In this document: positions 21,101-33,100 of the stretch, piece by piece
Layout: every line of letters begins with the position of its first letter
How positions within the stretch are numbered: the first letter of the stretch is position 1
Origin: Agelas oroides
Lineage: Eukaryota > Porifera > Demospongiae > Agelasida > Agelasidae
DNA: 64,000 nucleotides
Assembly (NCBI GenBank): GCA_949130485.1
Contig: OX422194.1
Coordinates: forward strand, 7,045,991 to 7,109,990
Direction of reading: 5' to 3'
Position numbers and translations under genes: made by a program
Notes under the pieces: model-generated
Told to the model about the DNA's origin: nothing
The model's database searches: none
What the model saw: only the letters and a program-made list of their open reading frames with translations

Positions 21101-24100
21101 TGACTGCAAGGTATTGGACTACCTGGACTGTGCAGGTAAGAGAGTATGGCTGTCCAGCCATTGCAAAGGTGGAGGGAGTAAACTGGACATTTGGGAGAGG
21201 AAGAGCTGCGGGAGAAGAAGCAATGTAGAATCTGCATCACATTTATCCCAAGCCGGAGGTTATAATCTTACCTGTTACACTCAGGAAGAATGAATTACTG
21301 GTAGAGATATTTTTGATGTATTGTGGCCCTGAAAATTGTGTGACAGTTGCCTCACAGACATAATAACCTCCATCTCTAGAATTGTTTCCAAGTGATTCAA
21401 ACTGCAAGAAAGTCTGATAGGTGAAACGGTCAATACCCTGAGTATCTGATACAGTAGGGTTGGAGGTGGTTAGCACATTGTTTGATTTTAGCCATGTTGC
21501 AGACACATTTACTGCAGTGTCCACCGAAGAGTCCAGTGTGATGGTGCAGGTCAGGTTGAAATTTGTGCCATTAGTTGTAGGCTGCATAGTGGTGACATTC
21601 ACAGTGGGTGATGGTACTGCAAAGAAAGGTGAGAGGTTTGATCAGTAGTTGGATATATAGCTATGTATGAAATATCATATATGCAACAAGAAGTACAAGC
21701 AAAGTGTTGGTATAGCTATAGGTCCCATTTAGCTGCAGTAAGGTACCAGGTACAGGAAATGCCTGACTAGCATTTATAGTGCACCTTAGACTAGACTCAA
21801 AATCTTGTCATGACTCATTCTGTTGGTAACATGCAGGTTACATTTACAACCATGGAATCAGCAAAAGTTAATACTGCTAATTAACTTACTTTGAATGACA
21901 ACTCCTGAAAACTGACTCCCATTGAGGCCAGAGATAGAAATAGATGGAATATTGATGATAGCTCTGCAGGTGTATTCTCCTCCATGTGATGTTCGGAGGG
22001 GACTGAATGTGAGATTGCGGGTGGTTGTGTTGCCTGATGTTGCCATATCACTCAGAGCAAAGGCAGATCCATCCTCAACTACACCTCCATTAGAATACTC
22101 CCACTGTATGTTTGGCATAACTACCAGATTCTCCACCACTGTTGCAGTACAACTAAGAGTGTACATTTCACCAGCAGTGGTGTTACCAGTACCATGGATG
22201 GCCACCTCAGGGACAGGGAGAACTGGAGATGTGAGAAAACAAGTGCTTGACATTTATTGCTGTTACACCAAGTACACACAGGGTGCAAATTAATAAAGCT
22301 ATAGCTTTACTCACCTTGTACAGTTACTGAATGTGTATCACTGCCTGCTGTGCTCATGGTGACAGACTGTGACTGAGGATCTGGAGTAACAGTAGCCTCA
22401 CACTCATAGCTACCACTGTCAGTAGTGGTTAGAGGGATGAACTCAATGGTTGTCTCATAAAGGAAGGCAGACCTCTGAACCAGGTTTGACACAGTCACAT
22501 GGCTACTGTTACTGACTGCTTCTGATCCTGGTCCACTCCACATCCTGGTCACCATCACAGTGGTGTCCACTGCTGGGTTCAGCTGAATGGAGCAGGTGAG
22601 GGTGAGGGGAGTGCCAGCATAGAGAACATCAGTGTGACTGGGTGTGATGGAGACTGTTGGCTGTGGAACTGTGTGTAAGGTAACATAAGAATTAGTACAT
22701 GCAGAGAGATCTTGATTTAATAAGTAAGCCCTGGGGCAAATGAACAGTAAACATGGAACTAGGAGTACACATACATAGAGTATGCCTCTGCACACACATA
22801 ATAAAATCAAAGGTGGAACTGAGTTAGTGAGCTGTATATATCCATTTGCAGAGGTGTGACTGCATGATCTATGGCATGCAACAGTAGCCTAGCTATATGT
22901 TTACCTTGAAGGAGTATACATATTCAGTTTTCACAGAGGAGCATACTAAGCTTTAGAGTATAGCTAACTCATTTCTAGTAATTTGATTGGTCACTGAGAG
23001 GTAACTAAATCTGATAGTTACCTCTCAGGAGGTAACTATCAGACCTGATAGTTACCTCCTACAGAATGTCCTGTAAACAATAATAGCAAACATTATCAAC
23101 AATAATTACAAAACTGCAGATTGTTATTGCATACAAACAGTAAATACAAGGTATAAACAGCGCAGCTGCATGATGGACATTGAAGTTGAACTTTGAACCG
23201 TCTTTCTTCCTCACTTCGAGCCGCTGAATTAAGCAGGTTAGCTAGCCATTGAAATTTCTTTGGCTGTAGCTAGGTCTGTTAGTTGAGTGATGCAGCCTCT
23301 GCAATATTCTTGTCTGTGTAGTACCGTGTGTAACTGGTTTTTCGGGTACTGCAGACACCGTTGGCAGCGGGTCAGCTGTGTCTTCGTTGCAGCGCAAGGC
23401 CTGGCGGTGTCTCGGATAAAAGTGAGCACGTTAGTGGGAGGGGTGATTCGCGGAATCCAACAGTTCTATCGTGGGCGTGGTGTGCCGTCGAGTGCGGTCG
23501 GCGGGAGACCGTGAATGTCGCCATACGACTTCTTTGGTCGGCGGGAGACCGTGAATGTCGTCGTTCGACTTCTTCGTTGCACCGTTTGAGAGCTGAAACA
23601 CTACAGTTTCGCCAAAATTCATCGTTTTCATCGTTTTTAGTGACTTTGCGTCGTATTTATAGCTGTTGCTATACTCTAAATAAGTTAGACGCCTCAACCA
23701 ATGGGAACAACGCGATTTATAGAAACCTCGGGCCCTTAGTAGCGCCCTCGCTACGCTCGGGACGCTACAGCCTCGGGCCCTCGGGTTTCTAAATCGCGTA
23801 GTTCCCTTGGTCTCGGCGTCTAACTATTATTTATTATTCATGCTCACACTAACCAGTGTACTGCAGAACAGGTTGACTAATCCTACACTGTTGTGAGTTA
23901 CATTATCAACTGATTCTTTCTGGGCAAGAATTTGCCAGTCAGCAATGATTCATTATTGCTTATCTAGTTGTTTCTCAAGTTCAAGTTCCTTGATCATGTT
24001 TCTCAGCTAGCACTTGGTTCTCTGCTAGTGAGAGATGTCCAGGATTGCCATCAAAGGCTTAGTAGTGCCTTTTGATATTTATTTTGTTCTCTAATCACCC

Positions 24101-27100
24101 TAACAATGCATTGTTGGCAATCCTGGACATGTATACTGCCAATACTAAGTAGCACTGCATGTTACCTTCCTATACTAACTCACATTATGGATTAAGGCAT
24201 GTAGGACTATTTTCACTCACTTCCCACAGTGATGGTATGTGTAGCATTATCTCTATTCATCATAATGAAAGGAGATGAAGGATTTGGTCTGACGTCAGCT
24301 TGGCAAGTGTAGTTTCCAGTGTCTGTGATTTTGAGAGGACTGAAGAGGAGTGTAGTCTTGTATGGTGTTACCGATTCACTCAAATCTCTTATTGAAATTC
24401 GGCTGTTAGAGGCAAACATTGCATTTGGTCCAGTCCATGAGGTATTCACCATAACATTGGTGTCTACTGCAGTGTTCAGCTGAATGGTGCAGATCAGGGT
24501 AAGGTTGATTCCAGGTGACAGCACATCAGTGGAAGGAATACGTCTGATAGTTACACTTATTGGAACTAGGAAGAAGAGAAAGTCACAATCATAGATATGT
24601 GCATACTGTAACCTTAAACACTTGAGAGCTAATAATCTCACGTTCTTACTTTGAACAGTAACATTCAGGGAGGACTGACTGCTAATGCCTTGGAGGGATA
24701 TGGCTTGTATATCAACACTTGCTCTGCAGATGTACTGTCTTCCATGGGATGTGCGCAGTGGGCTGAATGTGAGATTCTGAGTAAACATATTGCCCGTCAT
24801 CATCACAGCACCCAGTGTGATACCAGTTCCACCAACAGTAGTGCCATTGGTGTACAACCACTGAATATCAGGTTCAACAGCCAGGTTCTTCACTACTGTT
24901 GCATTGCAGGTCGGAGTATACACATCTCCAGCAGTAGTGGAACCATCAGGGATGATGACTACTTCAGGTGGGGGCAGTGCTAGTGTTGAGAAAAGTGAGA
25001 GGTAAAGAGGTAGCAGCAAATTAGCTGATCCACAACCCACATGATGTGAGTTCTCTCACCTTGTACATCAATCGGTAGTGTGTCCCTGCCTGCTGTGCTT
25101 GCAATGATGAACTGTGACTCAGGAGATGGACTGACAGTGGCCTCACATGTATAGTTACCACTGTCACTTGTGTTCAATGGATGAAACATGAGAATAGTCT
25201 GATATCTTGCTCCAGTGCCAGTTGGTTCAGAGGCAACAACACGTGTACCAGCGGGAATCCCCAGCGGTCCACGCCATGTACTATTTACCACGACTGGAGT
25301 GTCCACTGCTGTGTTCAGCTCAATGGTACATGTGAGGTTGAAGTTGGTGCCAGCATAGGTCCCACTAGAGTTGGTCACACTCACAGATGGAGGTGGTACT
25401 GCAGGTATGACAAACATATAAGTAATATGGAGATCAAGAACACACAATAAAAATTTGAATAGCCATTTGGTGCTCATCACAAGCAGCAGGTTTTTTGGCT
25501 TCTGTATGGCCTTTACGCGGCCTTGATATTTGTGTAAGTACAAGCAAAAGACAAGCTCAAGAAAGAGAAGAGTACACCACAAGTGCTGAAAGTAACAGCA
25601 GAAGACAGCTAATATGGTACACCCTTAGAGTTTATGTACTTGGGCATGTGTTGCACAGAATACTATCAGCAGCCAGCAGTTGATCAAGCTTGCAAGGAGC
25701 CTGTCTTGTGGTTTAACAGAACTACTCTGATCAATGGAGTGGTCAATTAGTAAGGGCCCATTACTTGCATGTGAGCTTCTCCACATAGCTTTATCAGTAA
25801 TTGTCGCACAAACTGTGATCTTTGTTTTAGTTATAGCACAGTGCCAGGGAGTTAGGGTGGTAAACAAACTGAGTCTGAGAGCATAGCCTGAGTACAAGGT
25901 TTGTTCACTAAGCCATAAATTCCTGGCCACTCATAATTATTGTGCTATAACTATATCCCACCTGATTGGGTCCTTGTTGTTACTATTACATACACATTTG
26001 TACATGTGCAAGTGTTTACAGTAACTTGACATGATATACAGTGTGGCAACATAGTGTACTGTAAAATACATTGAGAGGGAATGGCCTGGGGGCCAGCCTC
26101 TCCAGACTTCCCATACAAATTGTATGGAGAATGACTACCATGGCCAATAAAGCAGTTCGCTGCGCTTGTACAGTTTGTCCTATAAACTCCACCACAACAT
26201 ATAGCTAAACACAGGTGTACAGTTTAAGGAAATGCAGCTGTGAGCGGGGCAGGTACTGAAAGGAATGTACAAGCTGTACGAAATTAGCAAATTAGTGTAA
26301 ATTACTTCAACAAATCCTCTAAATAGGTCCACTGCTCATGACAAAGGCACTGTTGTGGACAACGATCACCATCAAATTTGAATGACTCATACCATATACA
26401 TGCCCACACAATTACACACATACACAACCACAGTCAAGCTGTGCATAGCACAAGATAATGAAACAAGCATCACAGTGCCTGAAAATAGTATATGATAAAG
26501 TGATGCTTGCAATAGGACAAGTGGTTCACAGAAGCTGGAACATCTTAATGACACTGGATTGTGGTTTTCGTCAACTCCATTTGTGCCATATAGATGATAA
26601 CCTTGTTCTATAAAAAAATCAGTGCACCTACATAGATACAATAAGCAGCATGCCGTGGGTAATCACTTTTCTGGAAGATGACTCCACACAGAAACTCAAT
26701 GCCAATTTGAAGGGCTTCCTGTGCAGTAGCTGGAACTGATTCCCACCCATCAATAACCAGATAAAATCTAGGTTTAATCACTGAGTTTTTTTGCTCACTT
26801 GCGTCACCTGGTATTCGCTCATACAGTGTTCATAGTCAAAGGTAATCCTCCATATAACAGCCACAAAAAGTCCAAATTTCATTCATGTCTGGATTACAAA
26901 CCATAGCTGACTTTGTGCTGAACTGACCTCTTTGTAGTCTCTTCGATCTGAGCTTTAAAACTGCTGAGGTCCCATTGGAATGGAAAAGTGCAAATGTCAC
27001 TCCAGCTTTCAAAAATGGTGATGAAACGCAAATGGAGAACTATCGTCCTATCTCCGTCCTGCCACTTGTAGCTAAGATCATGGAGCGCATTGTGTTCAAC

Positions 27101-30100
27101 CAGCTCTATAGTTTTCTTCAGCAACACTCACTACTCACACCAGACTGATTTCCGACCTAACCACTCCACTCAGGACACTCTAATCAAGACAGCAGATGAC
27201 TGGAGGAAAAGTGTGGATGATGACTACATTGTTGGAGCTCTATTTCTTGACCTTATTAAGGCATTTGACACAATCGACCATGAGCTTCTGCTGAAGAAAA
27301 TGCAGCTCAAGTTTGGTGTTGTGGGAAGAGCGGTTCTGAGCATACCTAAATGGAAGATGCCAAGGGGTGCGTGTAGAGCAGACCACCTTATCTTGGCAAA
27401 CACCCAGATAGGGGGTTCCACCAGGGTCTATTCCAGGACCACTGATGTTTGTGCTGTTCATGAACGACCTTCCGCAGGCTGTCAAGTGTAGCTCCATAAA
27501 CATGTATGCGGATGACACCACTTTGTACACAGCTGTCAGAACAATGGAACAAACCATAGAAACACTTAGCACAGATGCGCAGTCCACACTAGAGTGGTAC
27601 AGACAAAACCTGCTTGTTGTCAATCTGAAGAAGACACACTTCACGGTCCTCAGCAGGAAGGAGATTTGTGAGCAAAGTTTGTATTGGACAATGCAGAAAT
27701 TCAACCGGAGGAAACCATCACTTACCTCGGAGTTACCCTGGTTGAAATGGAAAGAACATGTGAAGAACTTAGAGGTAAATGCTTTGCTGGACTGGCCAAA
27801 CTTAGAACGGTATGCAGGGACCTACCTTCAGTTATAAGAAAGAAGCAATACTGTGCACTGATCCAGCCACACACCGACTACTGTAGTGTGGTGTGGAAAC
27901 ATCTATCAGTTGAGAAAAAGGTGGAGACCATACAGAATGCTGGGATGAGAATCATTCTGGGAGCACCAAGGACAGTAACTGGTACTGAGATGAGACAGAA
28001 GCTGGACTGGACCACTCTTGCACAGAGAAGAACGCTCCACACTCTAAAGGCGGTTCACAGTAGAGCAAGGCCTATATATCTCCACCATAAGTTTCGGTTC
28101 ATCTCTGAACTAAGCGATAGACAAACGAGAGGTTACCTGAAAAGACCAACGGAGTACTACAAGCAATCTTTTGAATACTCAGCCGTAAAACTATGGAACT
28201 CCCTCCCTGCCTAGCAGTAGAATGCTAGAGGCACCTGGACCTTTTATAAAAGCATGTAAGACTGCACTGAATAGAGGTTATGTTTTGTTAGTTATGTTGT
28301 TTTCTCTCTTTATATGTTTTATTCACCTTCCTTTGCTGCTGTTTTTTGTCTAAACACCCTGTTAACTGTAACGCTTATGTCTATTTGTTTTGCGTATCAG
28401 GGCCTTCCTGGAAATCAGCTATGGAGCTGAGGAAAGCACCCTGTAAAAACAAGGATTTTATCTATCTATCTAACTGTCAGCACTCTCCATACTTTTTTAT
28501 GATGATATGGCAAACCCTGACCCCCGTTATATGATGTAATTTTATAATGCAAGTCAGCCATTATATTCCCTTGTACATGTAGTCCTCATGGAGGGAAAAT
28601 ATCATAGCTAAACCTCACCTGTCATATAGGCAAAACTATACCAGGTGGAATATCTTCTAGCTATAAATATCCATAGACATTGAGAGCTAAAATAATAAGG
28701 AAACAACAAAGTGTTCAAGAATTACCCGACTGGATATAGCATTACTCACCATGTATAGTTACTGCATGTGTATCACTGCCTGCTGTGCTCATGGTGACAA
28801 ACTGTGACTGAGGATCTGGAATAACAGTAACCTCACACTCATAGTTACCACTGTCAGTAGTGCTTAGAGGGACAAACTCAATGGTTGTCTCATATAGGTT
28901 GTCAGACCTCTGAACCAGGTTTGACACAGTAACACGGCTACTGTTACTGACTGCTTGTGATCCTGGTCCACTCCACATCCTGGTCACCATCACAGTGGTG
29001 TCCACTGCTGGGTTCAGCTGAATGGAGCAGGTGAGGGTGAGGGGAGTGCCAGCATAGAGAACACCAGTATGGTTGGGTGTGATGTTTACAGTTGGCTGCG
29101 GAACTGTCAAGAAAGAGCAGAAGTTAAACTGTTAGATTATGCAATACACCATATGCGAAATGCCATTGATTTCACACATACTTTGCACTGAAAGCTCTGT
29201 ACTGGCTATAGCAGATGCTTGACCCAAGACAGTTTGGCAGGTGTACTGTCCTCCATGGGATGTACGTAGGCTAGAGAAAACCAACGTTCTCTCATAGACA
29301 GAGTCATTCACCATCACCACATTCTCCACAGTGACACTACTGCTGTTCAATAATGGGTGGTTGTTAGAGTCCAACCACTCAATAGTTGGGGATCCTGTTG
29401 TACCATCCAGTAAGGCAGTGCACGTTAGTTTGTATGACTGTCCAGCAGTTAGAGGGTGAGCATCCCGTCTGACTATGACTCTCAGAGCACCTATATGGTT
29501 GCATTACATGGCATTTCACAAGTCTACACAGGACTATATCGTTAGTCAGCAGATTTACAATGCTACATGCTACCAACTTTACTGTCTAGCTGCTATGCCA
29601 GCCAAAGATCTCACTGGACGTATACTAAATGCCCCTAACTAATTAACTAACTTACTTCAGTAGGTGAAATGACACAAGTTGGTCTTTAGTAGGAGAAAGT
29701 AGAGTAGGTGTGCTCTCAAGACAGCAATAGATAATACATAATATGGCATGCTATGGTATACCATGGTCTTAATCTAAACTAACAGACAAATCCCAACTCA
29801 TATTGTTCTCCTTGTATCCTGTGATTATGTGTGTGGTGGATCGAGTATAGCATTGTAGAACTATTGCAATTGACAGGTTCAGAATAGAGACCTGACCACC
29901 CTGGGACTGATGGCTTCACGCCCCCTCCAGATGAATGTTTAGGTAGATCTTGAGTATACACATCACCAGCCAATGGTGTGTCTCAAACTCACAACCTTGT
30001 TATCTTAATTCTTGCCACTACTAGTCACCCCCACAATGACTTCAGCAAGACTACAAATTGACATGTATCATTACACAACAATGCCTGTCAAAATTTGAAA

Positions 30101-33100
30101 TAGATTATTCTCACCCAGTGTAATAGTGACTGGTCCTACCACAGGACTTGGAAGGTGTGGAGAGAGAGCCACCATTGTGATGGCGTAGGTCACACCAGCT
30201 GTGCGGTTATCTATGGTAACTTCAGTTGCTGATGTACCAACATCCACACTACCACTGTCAGTGGCTCCACTGTAGTATATGTGGTACCCAGTCAAGTTAG
30301 CCAAGGAGGCTGGCGGGGTCCATGAGACTCTGAAGCTCCCAGGCTCTTGTGGCAGTCGTTCAGCAGTGAGATCAGTGGGGCTGTCAGCAGCTGTACACAA
30401 AGATAATCCTTCATGTGTTGCTAATCAACAGACAGCCCTTCCTTATCTACTGCCCACTACAAACACTATAATTTTTTGACTAGTTCAGAGAAGGTTGGAA
30501 GCTCACATATACTGTGTAGCAGGAAGTATTTTGTTGGACAATATTTTGAGAACAACTTATCTACATACCTGTACTCTATGAAGATTTTGTTGGTGATACA
30601 ATTAGCCACATTAATATGCTATATCCTGGTGAATTTTGCAGAGAACTGTTGTCACGTATACGTACAGTAACAGTTCTGCAAAATGATGTGAGCTTTGGAG
30701 AGAGAGAAAGAAAAATCCACAGGGATCCAGCTGGGAATCGAACCCGGGACTTTCCGATTACTAGACGGACGCTCTTACCACTGAGCCACTGGACCCACAG
30801 CAGAGGAGCAGAAGCAAGTCTGCATATAACAGTCATGCTAGAGGCCTCAGCTGACTCCAGCTGTCTTTCTCTCTCTCACTGTTAATTTGTAAAAGTGCTC
30901 ACCCATAAAATATTTGGTAGTAAATACAGACTCCCATAATGGCAGATACCCAATAATTAACTGCAATGTTGGTGGTGCTGATTCACTCCACTTGATTTCC
31001 CAGTAACTTCACTTAGCATCTTCTTACCTACTGCTGCTAGCATTCCACTAGATGAAGATGGTTTGTTGTTGGACACACTGCACTGATATTCTCCCACCAG
31101 TCTCCCTGTCACCATCAGTGTGTGGGTGTAGGTGGCTGTTGTTGAATTGGTCAGTATCTGAGAAACGAGGTTGTGAGCACTGTCCTCAGTCACTGCACTG
31201 TTGTTACTTGTCCAGGAGACAGTAGTGGCAGGACCACCAGTGGAGGTGCAGGTGAGAGTGAATGCTGGAGTAGTGGCATTCAGTTCTGATGTCAGCTGAA
31301 ATTGTATGGATGAAACCACAACATACCCTGTGGAAGGAATTTTAGGAACATTGGAACACAGATTATGTAACTTTGTATTTTCATAGCTGGACCAGGGAGC
31401 AGTGGTGTAGGAATCGCAGCAGCTGTAGTGGCTTTGGCTGCTCCACTTCTCAGTCCTAAAATTATATTCATAACCTACTACATGTAATTATTAAAGCTGA
31501 GCAGTAGTAGTCTCATATGCAGTTCTAGCCATGTTATACATGTGTTTCTGGATTGTACAGTATTATTGTAAGTGATCAAAACTAGACAGTGGATTGTTAG
31601 TTCTGGAAATGAGGCTATACATGTAAATGTTTGTCAAATGAGCATTTACCACCTGCATACTGCAAGCAGCGAAAAACTGCATGTAGCTAAGTTGTGAGAG
31701 TACATGCACACTACATAGAAACTAGTAAGTTCATTTACAACTTGTAATTGGAAAACAGTAAGATCCTTGTGGAAAAAAAGAAAAAGCTGCTACACTGCAA
31801 AAACACTTGGGTTACTTCAGGTTGTCTCAGTTGGCTATGGAATTCTACCAAATAGATTTTCTTGAAAGTTCATTGAGGAGCTTCTTTAGTCACATTAGCT
31901 AGTCTCCTTCTATTTGGCTACATTCCTGGCATTTCAACCACAACCATGCAACCAAGGAATTCTCCAGGGACAGATGTATAAGATTAAAGAAACAACAAAC
32001 ATCACCAGAAATGCTTATTTATAGGCTTTCTAAAAGGAGATACTAATTTAACAAAGAAGTAGAAGCCTCTCAACTACACTCTGATTCAAATTGTAAGCAT
32101 TCCTTGAACTTGATGTGTCACCCACACAAAAGGAATCCAACTGAGGTGAGCAAAATACGGTTGAAGTAACCTAAACCTTTTTATAGTGTACATAAGTACA
32201 GGTGTGTGCTTTCGAAAAATTTTGCTGCCACACTTTGCAAGGCAAGACATGGCCTCTATACTTCCAATTTCCTTTCTATGCCACAGGGGAAGTGGCTTTA
32301 ACAAGTTAGCACTGCTGCCTGTGTAACTCCATAATCAGCCACAGCTTCTATAGTACCACTTGAAGCAATCTTGTGAGCTAGAGCTTTCTCCAATAGAGGT
32401 TCATTACACAATTACAGAAATGTTGACCAACTGAATTTTGTTACTCACCAGTGGTTGCTGTATACACTCCAATGTACATGATCTGATCAACACCTGTTGT
32501 ATCAGGAATCTCACAGTGGTAGATTCCAGTCACTCCATCTCTCCTGCGGTGCAGCCGTACCACACTCTGACCTCTGTTTCTGTAGAACTCCCACATCATA
32601 AGTGGTGGTTGATTATTGATTTGAAAACTAAAATTGGGAACCACAGTTCCATTGGGGAAGAACCAGTCCCCTAAGGGACTATTACTTTGTGGAATGTCAG
32701 AACTTCGGCAACAAGCAGGTAAATCAGTCAGGCAGAAAAGTGACTCACGAGATTCACCAATACTGTCCAAGAGTACAAAGCCATGGTTTGGGATGATAGC
32801 ACCATTCAAAACAACAACACCTGTGGGTCAGAATGTGCTCATGTTAATAAAAAAAAAAATTACAGATAACTCCTCAACCAGAAGTGTCTCGTAGACTCAC
32901 TTCTTGGAGGAGGTGTTGTCTCAGTGACAGTGGTACTGAATGGTCCAGTGACTCCAGTGCTGGTAACTGCTGCCACCTGAATGGAGTAGCTGGTAGAGGG
33001 TACCAGTAGTGTTGCAGTGTAGGTTCTCTCACTCTGGGCAGTCCCAGACACAGAAACACTCACTGGACTCCCACCACCTGTGCTGTAGTGTACTGTGTAT

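Noticed and set aside
21922..22293. 123-aa plus-strand frame
   Set aside because: Shadow of the R2 Ig exon 21890-22222.
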